DNA of 15,231 nt, taken from DATNBT01 sp964579765 (lineage in GTDB: Bacteria; Acidobacteriota; Vicinamibacteria; Vicinamibacterales; CAVVIG01). Under the pieces are notes generated by a model. The model searched no databases, was not told where the DNA came from, and saw only the letters and a program-made list of their open reading frames with translations. Location of the stretch: positions 1-15,231 of the forward strand of contig CAZOIK010000085.1 in assembly GCA_964579765.1 (NCBI GenBank), given 5' to 3'. Positions 1 to 6,082 of the stretch are shown in pieces. Both the position numbers and the translations under genes were made by a program. How positions within the stretch are numbered: position 1 is the first letter of the stretch; the number at the start of each line of letters is the position of its first letter.

Positions 1-174
1 GTCGGCGCGCGAGAGGTTCAAACCCTCGGCGATGATCGGCACCGCCGCGGGAGGCACGTACCCGAGCGCGTCCTGCACGGCGTGCAGGATCGGAAGGAGC
101 GCGCCGGGCGTGGTCTTCAGTCGTTCGACGACGGCGGCTACGGTTTCCTGAGAGGTCTCATCCAGAGGGGTCAT
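1..174 (-). CDS. fdsG: Formate dehydrogenase gamma subunit (FdsG/NuoE-like), N-terminal part, cut by window edge
   Basis: Only the first 58 codons are inside the window; the gene continues leftwards past base 1. The segment GALLPILHAVQDALGYVP followed by AVPIIAEGLNLSRAD is the helical N-terminal region typical of the gamma subunit of NAD-dependent formate dehydrogenase and of the related NuoE subunit of complex I. The family carries a thioredoxin-like [2Fe-2S] domain that passes electrons to the FMN/NAD subunit. The four cysteine ligands would lie beyond the edge, so they cannot be checked. The ATG at 174-172 is preferred because a TAGACT box lies 9 bases upstream and there is no ribosome-binding site, as for other lead genes here. 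FdhD and a formate-type transporter further along the same strand favour FdsG over NuoE. The beta and alpha subunit genes are expected just outside the window; that is inference. Confidence 0.75.
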   Translation of the reverse strand, partial: MTPLDETSQETVAAVVERLKTTPGALLPILHAVQDALGYVPPAAVPIIAEGLNLSRAD

Positions 175-183
175 CAACCGGAT

Positions 184-189
184 AGTCTA
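184..189 (-). promoter_or_regulatory. Putative -10 box TAGACT for the fdsG-like gene
   Basis: On the minus strand TAGACT sits 9 bases before the ATG at 174. Its first three bases are the TAG stop of the upstream membrane-protein gene. No convincing -35 box is visible. The same TAGACT, again preceded by a degenerate GATTTGGTGAT tract, lies before the metallo-hydrolase gene at 2339. Assignment is by position and similarity only. Confidence 0.4.
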
Positions 190-226
190 CTTGATTGGGT
201 CACTGGGTGATTTGGTGAACTGGCGA
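187..226. repeat. Degenerate GATTTGGTGAT-type repeat tract, copy 1
   Basis: The plus strand shows consecutive units of about 8-9 bases built on (G)ATTGGGTCA, CTGGGTGA, TTTGGTGA and CTGGCGAT. Closely similar tracts occur at 2353-2400 and 12661-12737. This copy lies over the 3' end of the membrane-protein gene and encodes its last residues. Confidence 0.65.
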
Positions 227-639
227 TCGCTCGCGCGCCGGCGATCGGCGCCAGCAAGGACGCGCGCACCGAGCACGCCGCCGAGGCACCCCGCTCCCAC
301 AATCAACACTGCGTCCAAAATGTTCGGCGCGCTGATTTCGCCCGCCGGAACGAACTCGATTGCGGCGACGAGCATGCCGACGATCGTTCCGCACAGCCAT
401 GCGCCCGCTCGGAAGGTCCGGCTCGCCCACATCGCAAACGGGATGGTCAACATCGCCTGCGATGGCGTCCACGATATGCGCCCGAGATGCTGGGCGAACC
501 GCGTAATCTGTGCCTGATCGGGCGCGCCTCGAATCGCGAACGCAAGCGTAAACGCGTAGCCCACGGCGATCGCCGAGATCAGGACGATGGCCGTGATCGG
601 CACGGCGACGCTGGCCAGCAGAATCCGCGCGTACTTCAT
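187..639 (-). CDS. Small membrane protein of unknown function
   Basis: The 150-residue product is strongly hydrophobic. It has an N-terminal segment (about residues 8-32, beginning LLASVAVPITAIVLISAIAV), two hydrophobic stretches in the middle (about 60-75 and 80-105) and a Gly-rich hydrophobic C-terminal segment (about 110-135), so probably four transmembrane helices. I do not recognise a family. The ATG at 639-637 is chosen because hydrophobicity begins there and a weak CAGAAT box precedes it by 7 bases. The last codons (TKSPSDPIK) are read from a degenerate intergenic repeat tract, so the natural C-terminus may have been replaced or extended by the repeat. It is followed after 12 bases by the fdsG-like gene in the same direction, but no link to formate metabolism can be shown. 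Confidence 0.6.
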   Translation of the reverse strand: MKYARILLASVAVPITAIVLISAIAVGYAFTLAFAIRGAPDQAQITRFAQHLGRISWTPSQAMLTIPFAMWASRTFRAGAWLCGTIVGMLVAAIEFVPAGEISAPNILDAVLIVGAGCLGGVLGARVLAGADRRRASDRQFTKSPSDPIK

Positions 640-646
640 GCTGAGA

Positions 647-652
647 ATTCTG
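647..652 (-). promoter_or_regulatory. Possible -10 box CAGAAT for the membrane-protein gene
   Basis: The minus strand reads CAGAAT, 7 bases before the ATG at 639. It matches TATAAT at four of six positions, and the spacing agrees with other start-proximal boxes in this window. No ribosome-binding site intervenes. The remaining divergent gap (653-768) shows nothing else that I can support. Confidence 0.3.
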
Positions 653-768
653 CCACCGCGTGCGTCGTGCGCGCTGGCAATTTCTGCGCGGCGATGTTCG
701 ATCGAGACGGCTGGATGACCGGCGTGTCCTCCAGAGCGCACGGGCATGCGCCGTGCTCCAGACGACGC

Positions 769-774
769 TACAAT
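769..774 (+). promoter_or_regulatory. Putative -10 box TACAAT for the Uma2 gene
   Basis: TACAAT (5 of 6 to consensus) ends exactly 6 bases before the ATG at 781, so transcription would start at or within a base or two of the start codon. No Shine-Dalgarno sequence lies between. No clear -35 box is visible. Confidence 0.5.
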
Positions 775-780
775 GAGCCG

Positions 781-1365
781 ATGTCCGGGAGCGATCGCGT
801 GAATCCGGCCAGCCCTCGGCTGAAGCTCACCTACGACGACTTCCTGCTCTTCCCAGACGATGGGAAGCGGCATGAGTTGATCGACGGAGAGCACTACGTG
901 ACGCCGTCGCCGAATACGAAGCACCAGCAGGTCTCCGGCAACATTCATTTCCTCGTCCGTGCCTGGCTCCAGGAGCATCCGGTCGGACGCGTGTTCTACG
1001 CGCCGTTCGACGTCGTCTTTTCGAACTTCGACGTCGTCGAACCGGATCTGCTGTACCTGTCGAACGAGCGGATGGCGGAAGTCGTGACGCCGCAGCACGT
1101 GCGCGGCGCACCCAACCTCGTGATCGAGATTGGATCGCCAGGGACCCGCAGGCGCGATGAGACCGTCAAGAAGCGCTTGTACGAGCGCTCCGGTGTCGAT
1201 GAGTACTGGGTGGTGGATCCGGAGACGGATGTCGTGCGGGTCTATCGCCGCGAGCGCGACGGGTTCGGACGCGTCAGCGAGCTCTCGCTCGAGGCAGGCG
1301 ACGTGCTGACGACGTCGCTTCTGCCCGGTCTCGAACTGCCGCTGTCGCGTATTTTCCGGGAGTAG
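781..1365 (+). CDS. Uma2 family protein (PD-(D/E)xK nuclease fold)
   Basis: The 194-residue product has the Uma2 layout. It starts with LTYDDFLLFPDDGKRHELIDG (residues about 16-36), followed by a TKHQQVSGNIHFLV helix, the acidic EPDLLYLS strand (about residue 87), the NLVIEIGSPGTRRRDETVKK block with the conserved Glu and Lys (about 112-131) and YWVVDPETDVVRVYR. The family adopts a restriction-endonuclease-like fold. Its cellular role is unsettled, although it is abundant in cyanobacteria and acidobacteria. The ATG at 781 fits a leaderless start; a GTG at 799 preceded by GGGAG is an alternative giving a product six residues shorter. The gene stands alone on the plus strand and converges on the metallo-hydrolase gene after 14 bases, with no terminator visible. 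It may be a mobile singleton inserted among minus-strand genes; that is inference. Confidence 0.92.
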   Translation: MSGSDRVNPASPRLKLTYDDFLLFPDDGKRHELIDGEHYVTPSPNTKHQQVSGNIHFLVRAWLQEHPVGRVFYAPFDVVFSNFDVVEPDLLYLSNERMAEVVTPQHVRGAPNLVIEIGSPGTRRRDETVKKRLYERSGVDEYWVVDPETDVVRVYRRERDGFGRVSELSLEAGDVLTTSLLPGLELPLSRIFRE

Positions 1366-1379
1366 GACGCCGCCCGCGT

Positions 1380-2339
1380 TTACCCTTCGCGTCTCGCGAT
1401 TTCCGCGTCCATGCACTCCGACACGATCCTCCAGAACTTCAGGTAGCGTCCGTTGCCGACCAGGAACGGATTCGGATCGCCGGCCTTCCTCGTCTTGAGC
1501 GCGGCCAGCCGCTCCGGCGTCATGTCGAACAGCGGATGGTTCTGAACTTCGACGTCTACCTTCATCCGCTTCGCGACGTCGAGATAATGCGCGATCGACT
1601 GCACGTACTGCTGCAGGCCAGGCGTCGTGATGCGATCGACCGTGAGGATCGTCCCGCCGAACAGCCCGGCGACGTGCCGGCGCTTTCCGTCTTTCACCGG
1701 AAAGATGAACGCGAGCGAGCCGGGCGTGTGCCCGGGAATCGCGACGAAGCTGACCGTCGTATCGCCGAGCGTGAGCGGCTGCCCTTCGGCGAGCACCAGA
1801 TCGCGCTTCGGCTTCACCTGATTCGCGTTTCCGCGCCCAGGCGCAGGATTGGCCGGATACATCAGGTCCCAGTCCGCGGCCGACAGGCCGACGCGCGCGC
1901 CGTAGTGTTCCTGGAAGAACGATGCCCCGCCGAAGTGATCCCCGTGGCCATGTCCGACGAGCACGTACTTGACGTTCGCCGGATCGAGCCCGACCTTCTT
2001 CAGCCCCTCGACGACTTCGGGCTCGACGCGATCCGCGTAGCCCGAGTCGATCAGGATGATGCCCTGCGACGTGACGATGGCGTGGACCGTCGCCTCCGAG
2101 TTGCCGACGACGTACAGGTTGTCGAAGAGCTTCGCCGGCTCCAGCGCCGGCGCCTTCGTGTCGTTCGGCCGCGCCTTTCCAGCGACGCAGTAGAAGTTGA
2201 ACGGCCCCTGCAGCCACACGTCGCCGCCCGCGAGTTTCTTCGCAGCCTCGACGCGCGCGAGCGAGTGCGCGTTGTCCGGCCGCGCCGTCTGCCCCATCGT
2301 CAACGCCGCCGCGATCGCCACGAGCAAAGCGGATTTCAT
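1380..2339 (-). CDS. Secreted metallo-beta-lactamase-fold hydrolase, subclass B3-like
   Basis: The 319-residue product begins with a Sec signal peptide (MKSALLVAIAAALTMGQTA). The MBL fold follows: LFDNLYVVG and GIILIDSGY (about 71-101), the zinc motif HGHGDH at 130-135, PGHTPGS with H204, and QNHPLFD with H268. A complete H-x-H-x-D-H plus two distal histidines matches the ligand set of subclass B3 enzymes, so a dinuclear zinc hydrolase in the periplasm is expected. The substrate is unknown; resistance cannot be inferred from fold alone. The ATG at 2339 is chosen because it opens the signal peptide and follows a TAGACT box by 7 bases. In-frame codons further upstream are just the repeat tract. 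Its neighbours are a broken gene upstream and a convergent Uma2 gene downstream, so it is probably transcribed alone. Confidence 0.92.
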   Translation of the reverse strand: MKSALLVAIAAALTMGQTARPDNAHSLARVEAAKKLAGGDVWLQGPFNFYCVAGKARPNDTKAPALEPAKLFDNLYVVGNSEATVHAIVTSQGIILIDSGYADRVEPEVVEGLKKVGLDPANVKYVLVGHGHGDHFGGASFFQEHYGARVGLSAADWDLMYPANPAPGRGNANQVKPKRDLVLAEGQPLTLGDTTVSFVAIPGHTPGSLAFIFPVKDGKRRHVAGLFGGTILTVDRITTPGLQQYVQSIAHYLDVAKRMKVDVEVQNHPLFDMTPERLAALKTRKAGDPNPFLVGNGRYLKFWRIVSECMDAEIARREG

Positions 2340-2346
2340 GCGGCGT

Positions 2347-2352
2347 AGTCTA
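2347..2352 (-). promoter_or_regulatory. Putative -10 box TAGACT for the B3-like hydrolase gene
   Basis: The minus strand reads TAGACT, then 7 bases, then the ATG at 2339, with no ribosome-binding site. The arrangement of degenerate repeat, TAGACT and start codon matches that before the fdsG-like gene. No -35 box can be recognised because the repeat tract occupies that position. Confidence 0.4.
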
Positions 2353-2400
2353 CTGGATTGGGACATTGGGTGATTGGGTGATTTGGTGATTTGGTGATGG
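2353..2400. repeat. Degenerate GATTTGGTGAT-type repeat tract, copy 2
   Basis: The plus strand shows about five successive units: GGATTGGGACA, TTGGGTGA, TTGGGTGA, TTTGGTGA and TTTGGTGA. It fills most of the gap between the B3-like hydrolase and the broken four-helix-bundle gene and abuts the hydrolase promoter. Its units match the tracts at 187-226 and 12661-12737. Confidence 0.75.
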
Positions 2401-2435
2401 CTGCACGGCGGGATCGTGCGCACAGGAAACGCTCG

Positions 2436-2769
2436 TTACCGGCGGAAATCCGTGCGTTGACGGTGGCGCGCAGTGCCAGCAGACGCGGCAAAGATGTTGC
2501 GCAACTCACCCGCCTCGCGAATCAGCCGAGATAACCCTGGTGAGCTCAATAGCCTGGCTTGCTCGATGAACTCCAGCCACCCGAGGCTCTCATCCGCTTC
2601 GTCGGCGACGATGCCAATGCGTGACGTGAACTCGGCGTGCGAGTGGGCGCGACGGGAACTGCGATAGTTCATTGCGCTTGACGTTGATGATTTTTGCCAA
2701 CTGGTGTCGGACGGTTGGTCCCGGCTCGTCTCGTGGCAACAGCTTGATCCTGGATACATCCAACCGCAG
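2436..2769 (-). pseudogene. Four-helix-bundle protein (23S rRNA intervening-sequence-type), frameshifted and N-truncated
   Basis: The C-terminal two-thirds read in one frame from STSSAMNYRSSRRAHSHAEF through GIVADEADESLGWLEFIEQA to IREAGELRNIFAASAGTARH. This is the pattern of the small four-helix-bundle family found inside some 23S rRNA intervening sequences and as stand-alone genes. The preceding segment, LDVSRIKLLPRDEPGPTVRHQ then LAK, also fits the family but lies in another frame. The join falls at a run of five A on the minus strand (2695-2691). Removing one A would restore a continuous QLAKSSTSSAMNYR. The readable N-terminus begins right after the TAG of the neighbouring gene (2772-2770), so about ten or more residues are missing. 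A weak TTG at 2763 could be a start. Decay or an assembly error in the homopolymer are both possible. Function of the family is unknown. Confidence 0.72.
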
Positions 2770-3534
2770 CTACTTCCCGACGATGTGCTGCGGATCCTTG
2801 TTGTTCTCTTCGCAGATGTATTCGATCAGCTCGGTGTCCGGCTGATAGACCGCCGGCTCGACGACGGTCCACGGACGCGTGTAGGCCTTGGGATCGTCGA
2901 TCGTGATCGCGACGTCCATGTGGCCGAAGTCCTTGCGCGTGTAGCGTTCGATCACGTGGAGCTGGTCGGTGACGGGATGGCCGTTGGTGTCGAGCCACCC
3001 TTTGTCGTTGAACCCGCGCGTTTCGACGACGAACGTGTCGCCGTCCCAGCGGCCGACCGAGTAGCCCTGCCATGCGGGGTTCATGTCCTTCGGGAACGGA
3101 CGGCCGTCGGTGAAGATCTGCCGGAAGATCGTCCGCGATTCGTAGAGCACGATCGTCTCGCCGGGCATCTCGATAATCTTCCACGGCGAGGTCACCGCGA
3201 CTTTCTCCGGGATGATCGACGGCAGGCAGCGATTGTTCGGATCGTCCTTGCCGTGATTCGCAATGCGCTCTTTGTAGACCGCTTCCGCCCAGGGCTGGAA
3301 CGGCACGTCCTTCACGTCGGCGGCGATGTTGATCAGATACTTCAGCCCTGGCACCTGCCAGATGCCGGAGAGATCCGGCTGCCCGTTCGCCTTGCGCGGC
3401 GCGGGCGCCGACAGATTCGGCTGCCCGTTCGGCAGCCGCGGAATGCCCGCCGTCGGATAATCGACCCACTGCGCGGATAGAGACGCCACAAAGACGGCGA
3501 CCGCGACCGCTCCGAGCGCGACGGCGTATCTCAC
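2770..3534 (-). CDS. Secreted protein of unknown function with NGQPDLSGIW motif
   Basis: The 254-residue product has a clear signal peptide (MRYAVALGAVAVAVFVASLSA, cleavage before QW). The mature start carries two related motifs, PNGQPNLS and NGQPDLSGIW (about residues 34-60). Proteins with the PDLSGIW motif near the mature N-terminus are, from general knowledge, frequent uncharacterised exported proteins in Acidobacteriota. The body contains NNRCLPSIIPEKV, YSVGRWDGDTFVVETRGFND and HVIERYTRKDFGHMDVAITIDD, which suggests a beta-rich fold. No catalytic motif is recognised. The start is GTG at 3534, supported by GGAGG four bases upstream and by the signal peptide. It follows the MFS transporter by 100 bases, so co-transcription with it is possible. 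The TAG stop lies in frame with the remnant of the adjacent broken gene. Confidence 0.8.
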   Translation of the reverse strand: MRYAVALGAVAVAVFVASLSAQWVDYPTAGIPRLPNGQPNLSAPAPRKANGQPDLSGIWQVPGLKYLINIAADVKDVPFQPWAEAVYKERIANHGKDDPNNRCLPSIIPEKVAVTSPWKIIEMPGETIVLYESRTIFRQIFTDGRPFPKDMNPAWQGYSVGRWDGDTFVVETRGFNDKGWLDTNGHPVTDQLHVIERYTRKDFGHMDVAITIDDPKAYTRPWTVVEPAVYQPDTELIEYICEENNKDPQHIVGK

Positions 3535-3558
3535 GTTGCCTCCGGATTTTTTCCACTG

Positions 3559-3614
3559 GCGCCGGGCCCCTCCGGCGCGAACTGACGCCGAGCCGCTCGC
3601 TCGCGCTCGCGGCT
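3559..3614. repeat. Two GC-rich hairpins between the MFS gene and the secreted-protein gene
   Basis: GCGCCGG (3559-3565) and CCGGCGC (3572-3578) form a perfect 7-base-pair stem with a 6-base loop. AGCCGC (3591-3596) and GCGGCT (3609-3614) bracket a CGCTCG-rich loop. Neither is followed by a T-run on either strand, so they do not look like intrinsic terminators. They may be REP-like palindromes or mRNA-stability structures in the 100-base spacer. Confidence 0.45.
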
Positions 3615-3634
3615 GGCCGCAGGCGCTGACTCTT

Positions 3635-5161
3635 CTACCGAAACATCTGGCTCACGAGCGTCATCGTCTTGAAGACGCCCCAGCACACGGGGACGCCGGC
3701 GAGCAGCCAGCCGAACGCGACGAGGCCCCACTCGCCCGCGGGGGCGGCAGAGGACGTGGATGCGGCCTGCGCCTTCTTCGCCGCGGGCGCGAGCGTGAAC
3801 AGATCCTTCGCGACGTGCCGGATGGCAAGGTTGCACACGAGACCGGCGCCGAGCAGCGCCACGAGGATGTACATCGTCAGCGTGTAGGCGTTCGACGCCG
3901 CGACACCGCGCCCCAGCTGGAACTCGCGGATGTACGCCACGAGCAGCGGACCGACGATCCCGGCCGCCGACCAGGCGGTGAGAATCCGGCCGTGAATCGC
4001 GCTCACGTGGCCGACGCCGAATTCGTCGGCGATGTACGCCGGAACGGTCGCGAACCCGCCGCCATACATCGTCAGGATCACGCAGAAGATGACGATGAAG
4101 AGCGCCAGGCTGCCGCCGGCACCTGCGGTCGGCGCCGCCGCGTAGAGCAGCATGCCGAGCGCGAAGAACACGCTGTAGGTGGTCTTGCGGCCGATGCGAT
4201 CGGAGAGCGACGCCCAGAAGATGCGGCCGCCAATGTTGAAGAGGCTGAGCAGGCTCGTGAAGCCGGCCGCGGCCGACGCGGTGACGCGTCCCTTGAAGAT
4301 CTCCTGGATCATCGGCGACGCGATCGCCAGCACGGCGATGCCCGCCGTGACGTTCAGGCACAGCACCGACCACATCAGCCAGAACTGCGGCGTCTTCCAC
4401 GCGATGTCCACGGGCACTGAGCCGGTGTCGGCGGTGACGTGATCGTCGGGCGGCGGCGTCCACCCGGCCGGCTGCCATCCCGGCGCGGGCACGCGATAGC
4501 CGAACGCCCCGGCGGTCATCGCGATGAAATAGAGGACGCCGAACACGACGAACGTCTGCCAGACGCCGACGCCACCCGACGACGCGGCGAACCGCTTCAT
4601 CAGCGCGTCCGCCAGCGGCGTCCCGATCCTCGCGCCGCCGCCAAATCCCATGATCGCGAGGCCCGTCGCCATGCCGCGCCGATCGGGAAACCACTTGATC
4701 AGCGTGGACACCGGCGAGATGTAGCCGAGGCCGAGACCGCAGCCGCCGATGACGCCGAGTCCGATCCACAGCAGCCAGATCTGGTGCAGGTACACGCCGG
4801 CCGCGCCGACGAGAAACCCGCCGCCCCAGCAGCACGCGGCGACGAAACCGGTTTTGCGCGGTCCCTCGCGCTCGGCCCAGTGGCCGAAGACGGCGGCCGA
4901 CGATCCGAGAAACACGATCGCGAGCGTGAACGTGATCGTCAGCGTGCTGATCTTCCAGTTGTCGGCCGCGCCGGCGCCGAGCGCGCGGCTGAGCGGCAGC
5001 CAGAAGACGCTGAAGCCGTACGCCATGCCGATGGACAGGTGAATCGCGAGCGCCGCCGGCGGCACGAGCCACCGGTTGAAGCCCGGCCCCGCGACGATGC
5101 GATCCTTCGAGAGCAGCGACGCCGACGAAGCCGCCGATTCGGCGGTTCTGGTGTTGGTCAC
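3635..5161 (-). CDS. MFS transporter, oxalate/formate antiporter (OFA) family
   Basis: The 508-residue inner-membrane protein has the 12-helix major-facilitator pattern and a further hydrophobic segment near the C-terminus (about 480-498). IHLSIGMAYGFSVFWLPLSR (about 40-59) is the family-typical first helix. Other markers are GLGLGYISPVSTLIKWFPDR (142-161) and MATGLAIMGFGGGARIGTP (164-182), the central loop before WKTPQFWLMW (255-264), and GRIFWASLSDRIGRK (312-326), the second-half cytoplasmic motif. OFA members exchange small carboxylates such as oxalate and formate; the true substrate here is not established. The GTG at 5161 overlaps the fdhD stop in GTGA, which indicates translational coupling. 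Pairing with fdhD favours formate or oxalate transport. A GGGTGA just upstream may act as the ribosome-binding site. Confidence 0.9.
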   Translation of the reverse strand: MTNTRTAESAASSASLLSKDRIVAGPGFNRWLVPPAALAIHLSIGMAYGFSVFWLPLSRALGAGAADNWKISTLTITFTLAIVFLGSSAAVFGHWAEREGPRKTGFVAACCWGGGFLVGAAGVYLHQIWLLWIGLGVIGGCGLGLGYISPVSTLIKWFPDRRGMATGLAIMGFGGGARIGTPLADALMKRFAASSGGVGVWQTFVVFGVLYFIAMTAGAFGYRVPAPGWQPAGWTPPPDDHVTADTGSVPVDIAWKTPQFWLMWSVLCLNVTAGIAVLAIASPMIQEIFKGRVTASAAAGFTSLLSLFNIGGRIFWASLSDRIGRKTTYSVFFALGMLLYAAAPTAGAGGSLALFIVIFCVILTMYGGGFATVPAYIADEFGVGHVSAIHGRILTAWSAAGIVGPLLVAYIREFQLGRGVAASNAYTLTMYILVALLGAGLVCNLAIRHVAKDLFTLAPAAKKAQAASTSSAAPAGEWGLVAFGWLLAGVPVCWGVFKTMTLVSQMFR

Positions 5162-5976
5162 GTGGTCACCCGTTCGGGATGCGTGTAGATGTTGAAGTTC
5201 TGTCCGCGAAGGAAACCAATGAGCGTGATGCCGCACTCCTCCGCCAGCTCGATCGCGAGGCTCGAGGGCGCGGAGACGGCCGCGACGAGCGGGATGCCGG
5301 CGAGAAACGCCTTCTGCACGATCTCGAACGACGTGCGCCCGCTGACGAACAGCATGTGGCGCGTGAGCGGCAGCCGTTCCTGGATCACCATCCGCCCGAT
5401 CACTTTGTCCACGGCGTTGTGGCGGCCGACGTCCTCGGCGATCGTCTCGAGCGCGCCCTCGCGGGTGAACAGGCCGGCGGCGTGCAGTCCGCCGGTCTCC
5501 TCGAACACCGACTGCGCGCGCCGCAGCGCGTCGGGCAGCGTGACGATGGTCGCGGCGGGCACGGTCCACGGCACGACGAGCGCGGGCAGGTTCGTCTTGA
5601 GCGAGTCGATCGTCAGCCGGCCGCACATCCCGCACGACGAGTTGGTCGTGACGTTGCGCCGCCCGGCGAGCAGCTTCTCGAGCGACGCCGCCGAGCCGTT
5701 CACGAGCGTCGCGTTGACGATGTTTTCGGGATGCTCGGCCGAGGGATCCGTGCAGTACTCGATGGTGCCGAGATCGTCGGCGCTCTTGATCACGCCTTCC
5801 GCGAGCAGGAAGCCCGCGGCGAGCTCGCGATCGGCGCCGGGCGTCCGCATGATCACGGCGAACGGCTTGTCGTACAGCCGCACCTCGAGCGGCTCTTCGG
5901 TGGCCGCGCGATCGCGGTCGGTCGTCCGCACGCCCGCCCGGACGCGGGTGACGCCTACGCCGTGAAAAGCCTCCAC
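5158..5976 (-). CDS. fdhD: Formate dehydrogenase accessory sulfurtransferase FdhD
   Basis: FdhD carries sulfur from a cysteine desulfurase (IscS in E. coli) to the molybdenum cofactor of formate dehydrogenase, which is needed for enzyme activity. The 272-residue product shows the family landmarks: EEPLEVRLYDKPFAVIMRTP (27-46), ELAAGFLLAEGVI (51-63), the active-site C115-G-M-C118 loop in SSCGMCGRL, LHAAGLF (164-170), EDVGRHNAVDKVIG (181-194), SGRTSFEIVQKAF (212-224) and SAPSSLAIELAEECGITLIG (235-254). Both catalytic-loop cysteines are present and the length is normal. The GTG at 5976 is chosen because the family begins about here and a TAGAAT box lies 8 bases upstream. In-frame codons further upstream run into the intergenic repeat. 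It leads a two-gene unit with the OFA transporter and probably serves the dehydrogenase whose gamma subunit begins at base 174. Confidence 0.97.
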   Translation of the reverse strand: MEAFHGVGVTRVRAGVRTTDRDRAATEEPLEVRLYDKPFAVIMRTPGADRELAAGFLLAEGVIKSADDLGTIEYCTDPSAEHPENIVNATLVNGSAASLEKLLAGRRNVTTNSSCGMCGRLTIDSLKTNLPALVVPWTVPAATIVTLPDALRRAQSVFEETGGLHAAGLFTREGALETIAEDVGRHNAVDKVIGRMVIQERLPLTRHMLFVSGRTSFEIVQKAFLAGIPLVAAVSAPSSLAIELAEECGITLIGFLRGQNFNIYTHPERVTT

Positions 5977-5984
5977 AGGGGCGT

Positions 5985-5990
5985 ATTCTA
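5985..5990 (-). promoter_or_regulatory. Putative -10 box TAGAAT for fdhD
   Basis: The minus strand reads TAGAAT (5 of 6 to consensus), then 8 bases, then the GTG at 5976, so the mRNA would be leaderless or nearly so. A second TAGAAT, facing the other way, precedes yajQ at 6071-6076. Confidence 0.5.
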
Positions 5991-6067
5991 ATTGCAGAAG
6001 GGCAGGAGGGCAGAAATGCAGAATTCGTTTACATCCTGCCCTCCCGCAATCCTGCCATTCTGCAATT
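5990..6067. repeat. Nested inverted repeat in the fdhD/yajQ divergent spacer
   Basis: The outer arms AATTGCAGAAGGGCAG (5990-6005) and CTGCCATTCTGCAATT (6052-6067) pair at 15 of 16 positions. The inner arms GGAGGGCAG (6005-6013) and CTGCCCTCC (6036-6044) pair perfectly. The unit GCAGAAGGGCAGG is repeated in degenerate form within each arm. The element lies between two divergent TAGAAT boxes and occupies both -35 regions, so it could bind a regulator or simply be a dispersed repeat. Confidence 0.75.
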
Positions 6068-6070
6068 CGA

Positions 6071-6076
6071 TAGAAT
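6071..6076 (+). promoter_or_regulatory. Putative -10 box TAGAAT for yajQ
   Basis: TAGAAT is followed by six C and then the ATG at 6083. A C-run of this kind cannot serve as a ribosome-binding site, and the spacing puts the transcription start at or next to the ATG. Confidence 0.55.
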
Positions 6077-6082
6077 CCCCCC

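Noticed and set aside
187..2217. A 676-codon open frame on the minus strand
   Set aside because: Most of it runs antisense to the Uma2 gene and out of frame through the MBL gene with Arg-rich shadow translation. Only its last 150 codons form the membrane protein.
1380..2339. Antibiotic-resistance beta-lactamase
   Set aside because: The zinc ligands fit the B3-like fold, but most such secreted proteins are not lactamases and nothing else in the sequence supports a drug substrate.
2436..2759. Intact 107-residue gene in place of the broken four-helix-bundle gene
   Set aside because: Its first 22 residues have no family similarity, while the family-like N-terminal segment continues in a different frame, so a frameshift explains the data better.
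3559..3614. Terminator after the MFS gene
   Set aside because: The stems are good, but the minus strand shows no T-run after either stem; kept only as hairpin repeats.
3531..5072. A 513-codon open frame on the minus strand within the MFS gene
   Set aside because: Arg/Ala-rich frame-shadow of the OFA transporter, typical of high-GC coding DNA; no recognisable domain.
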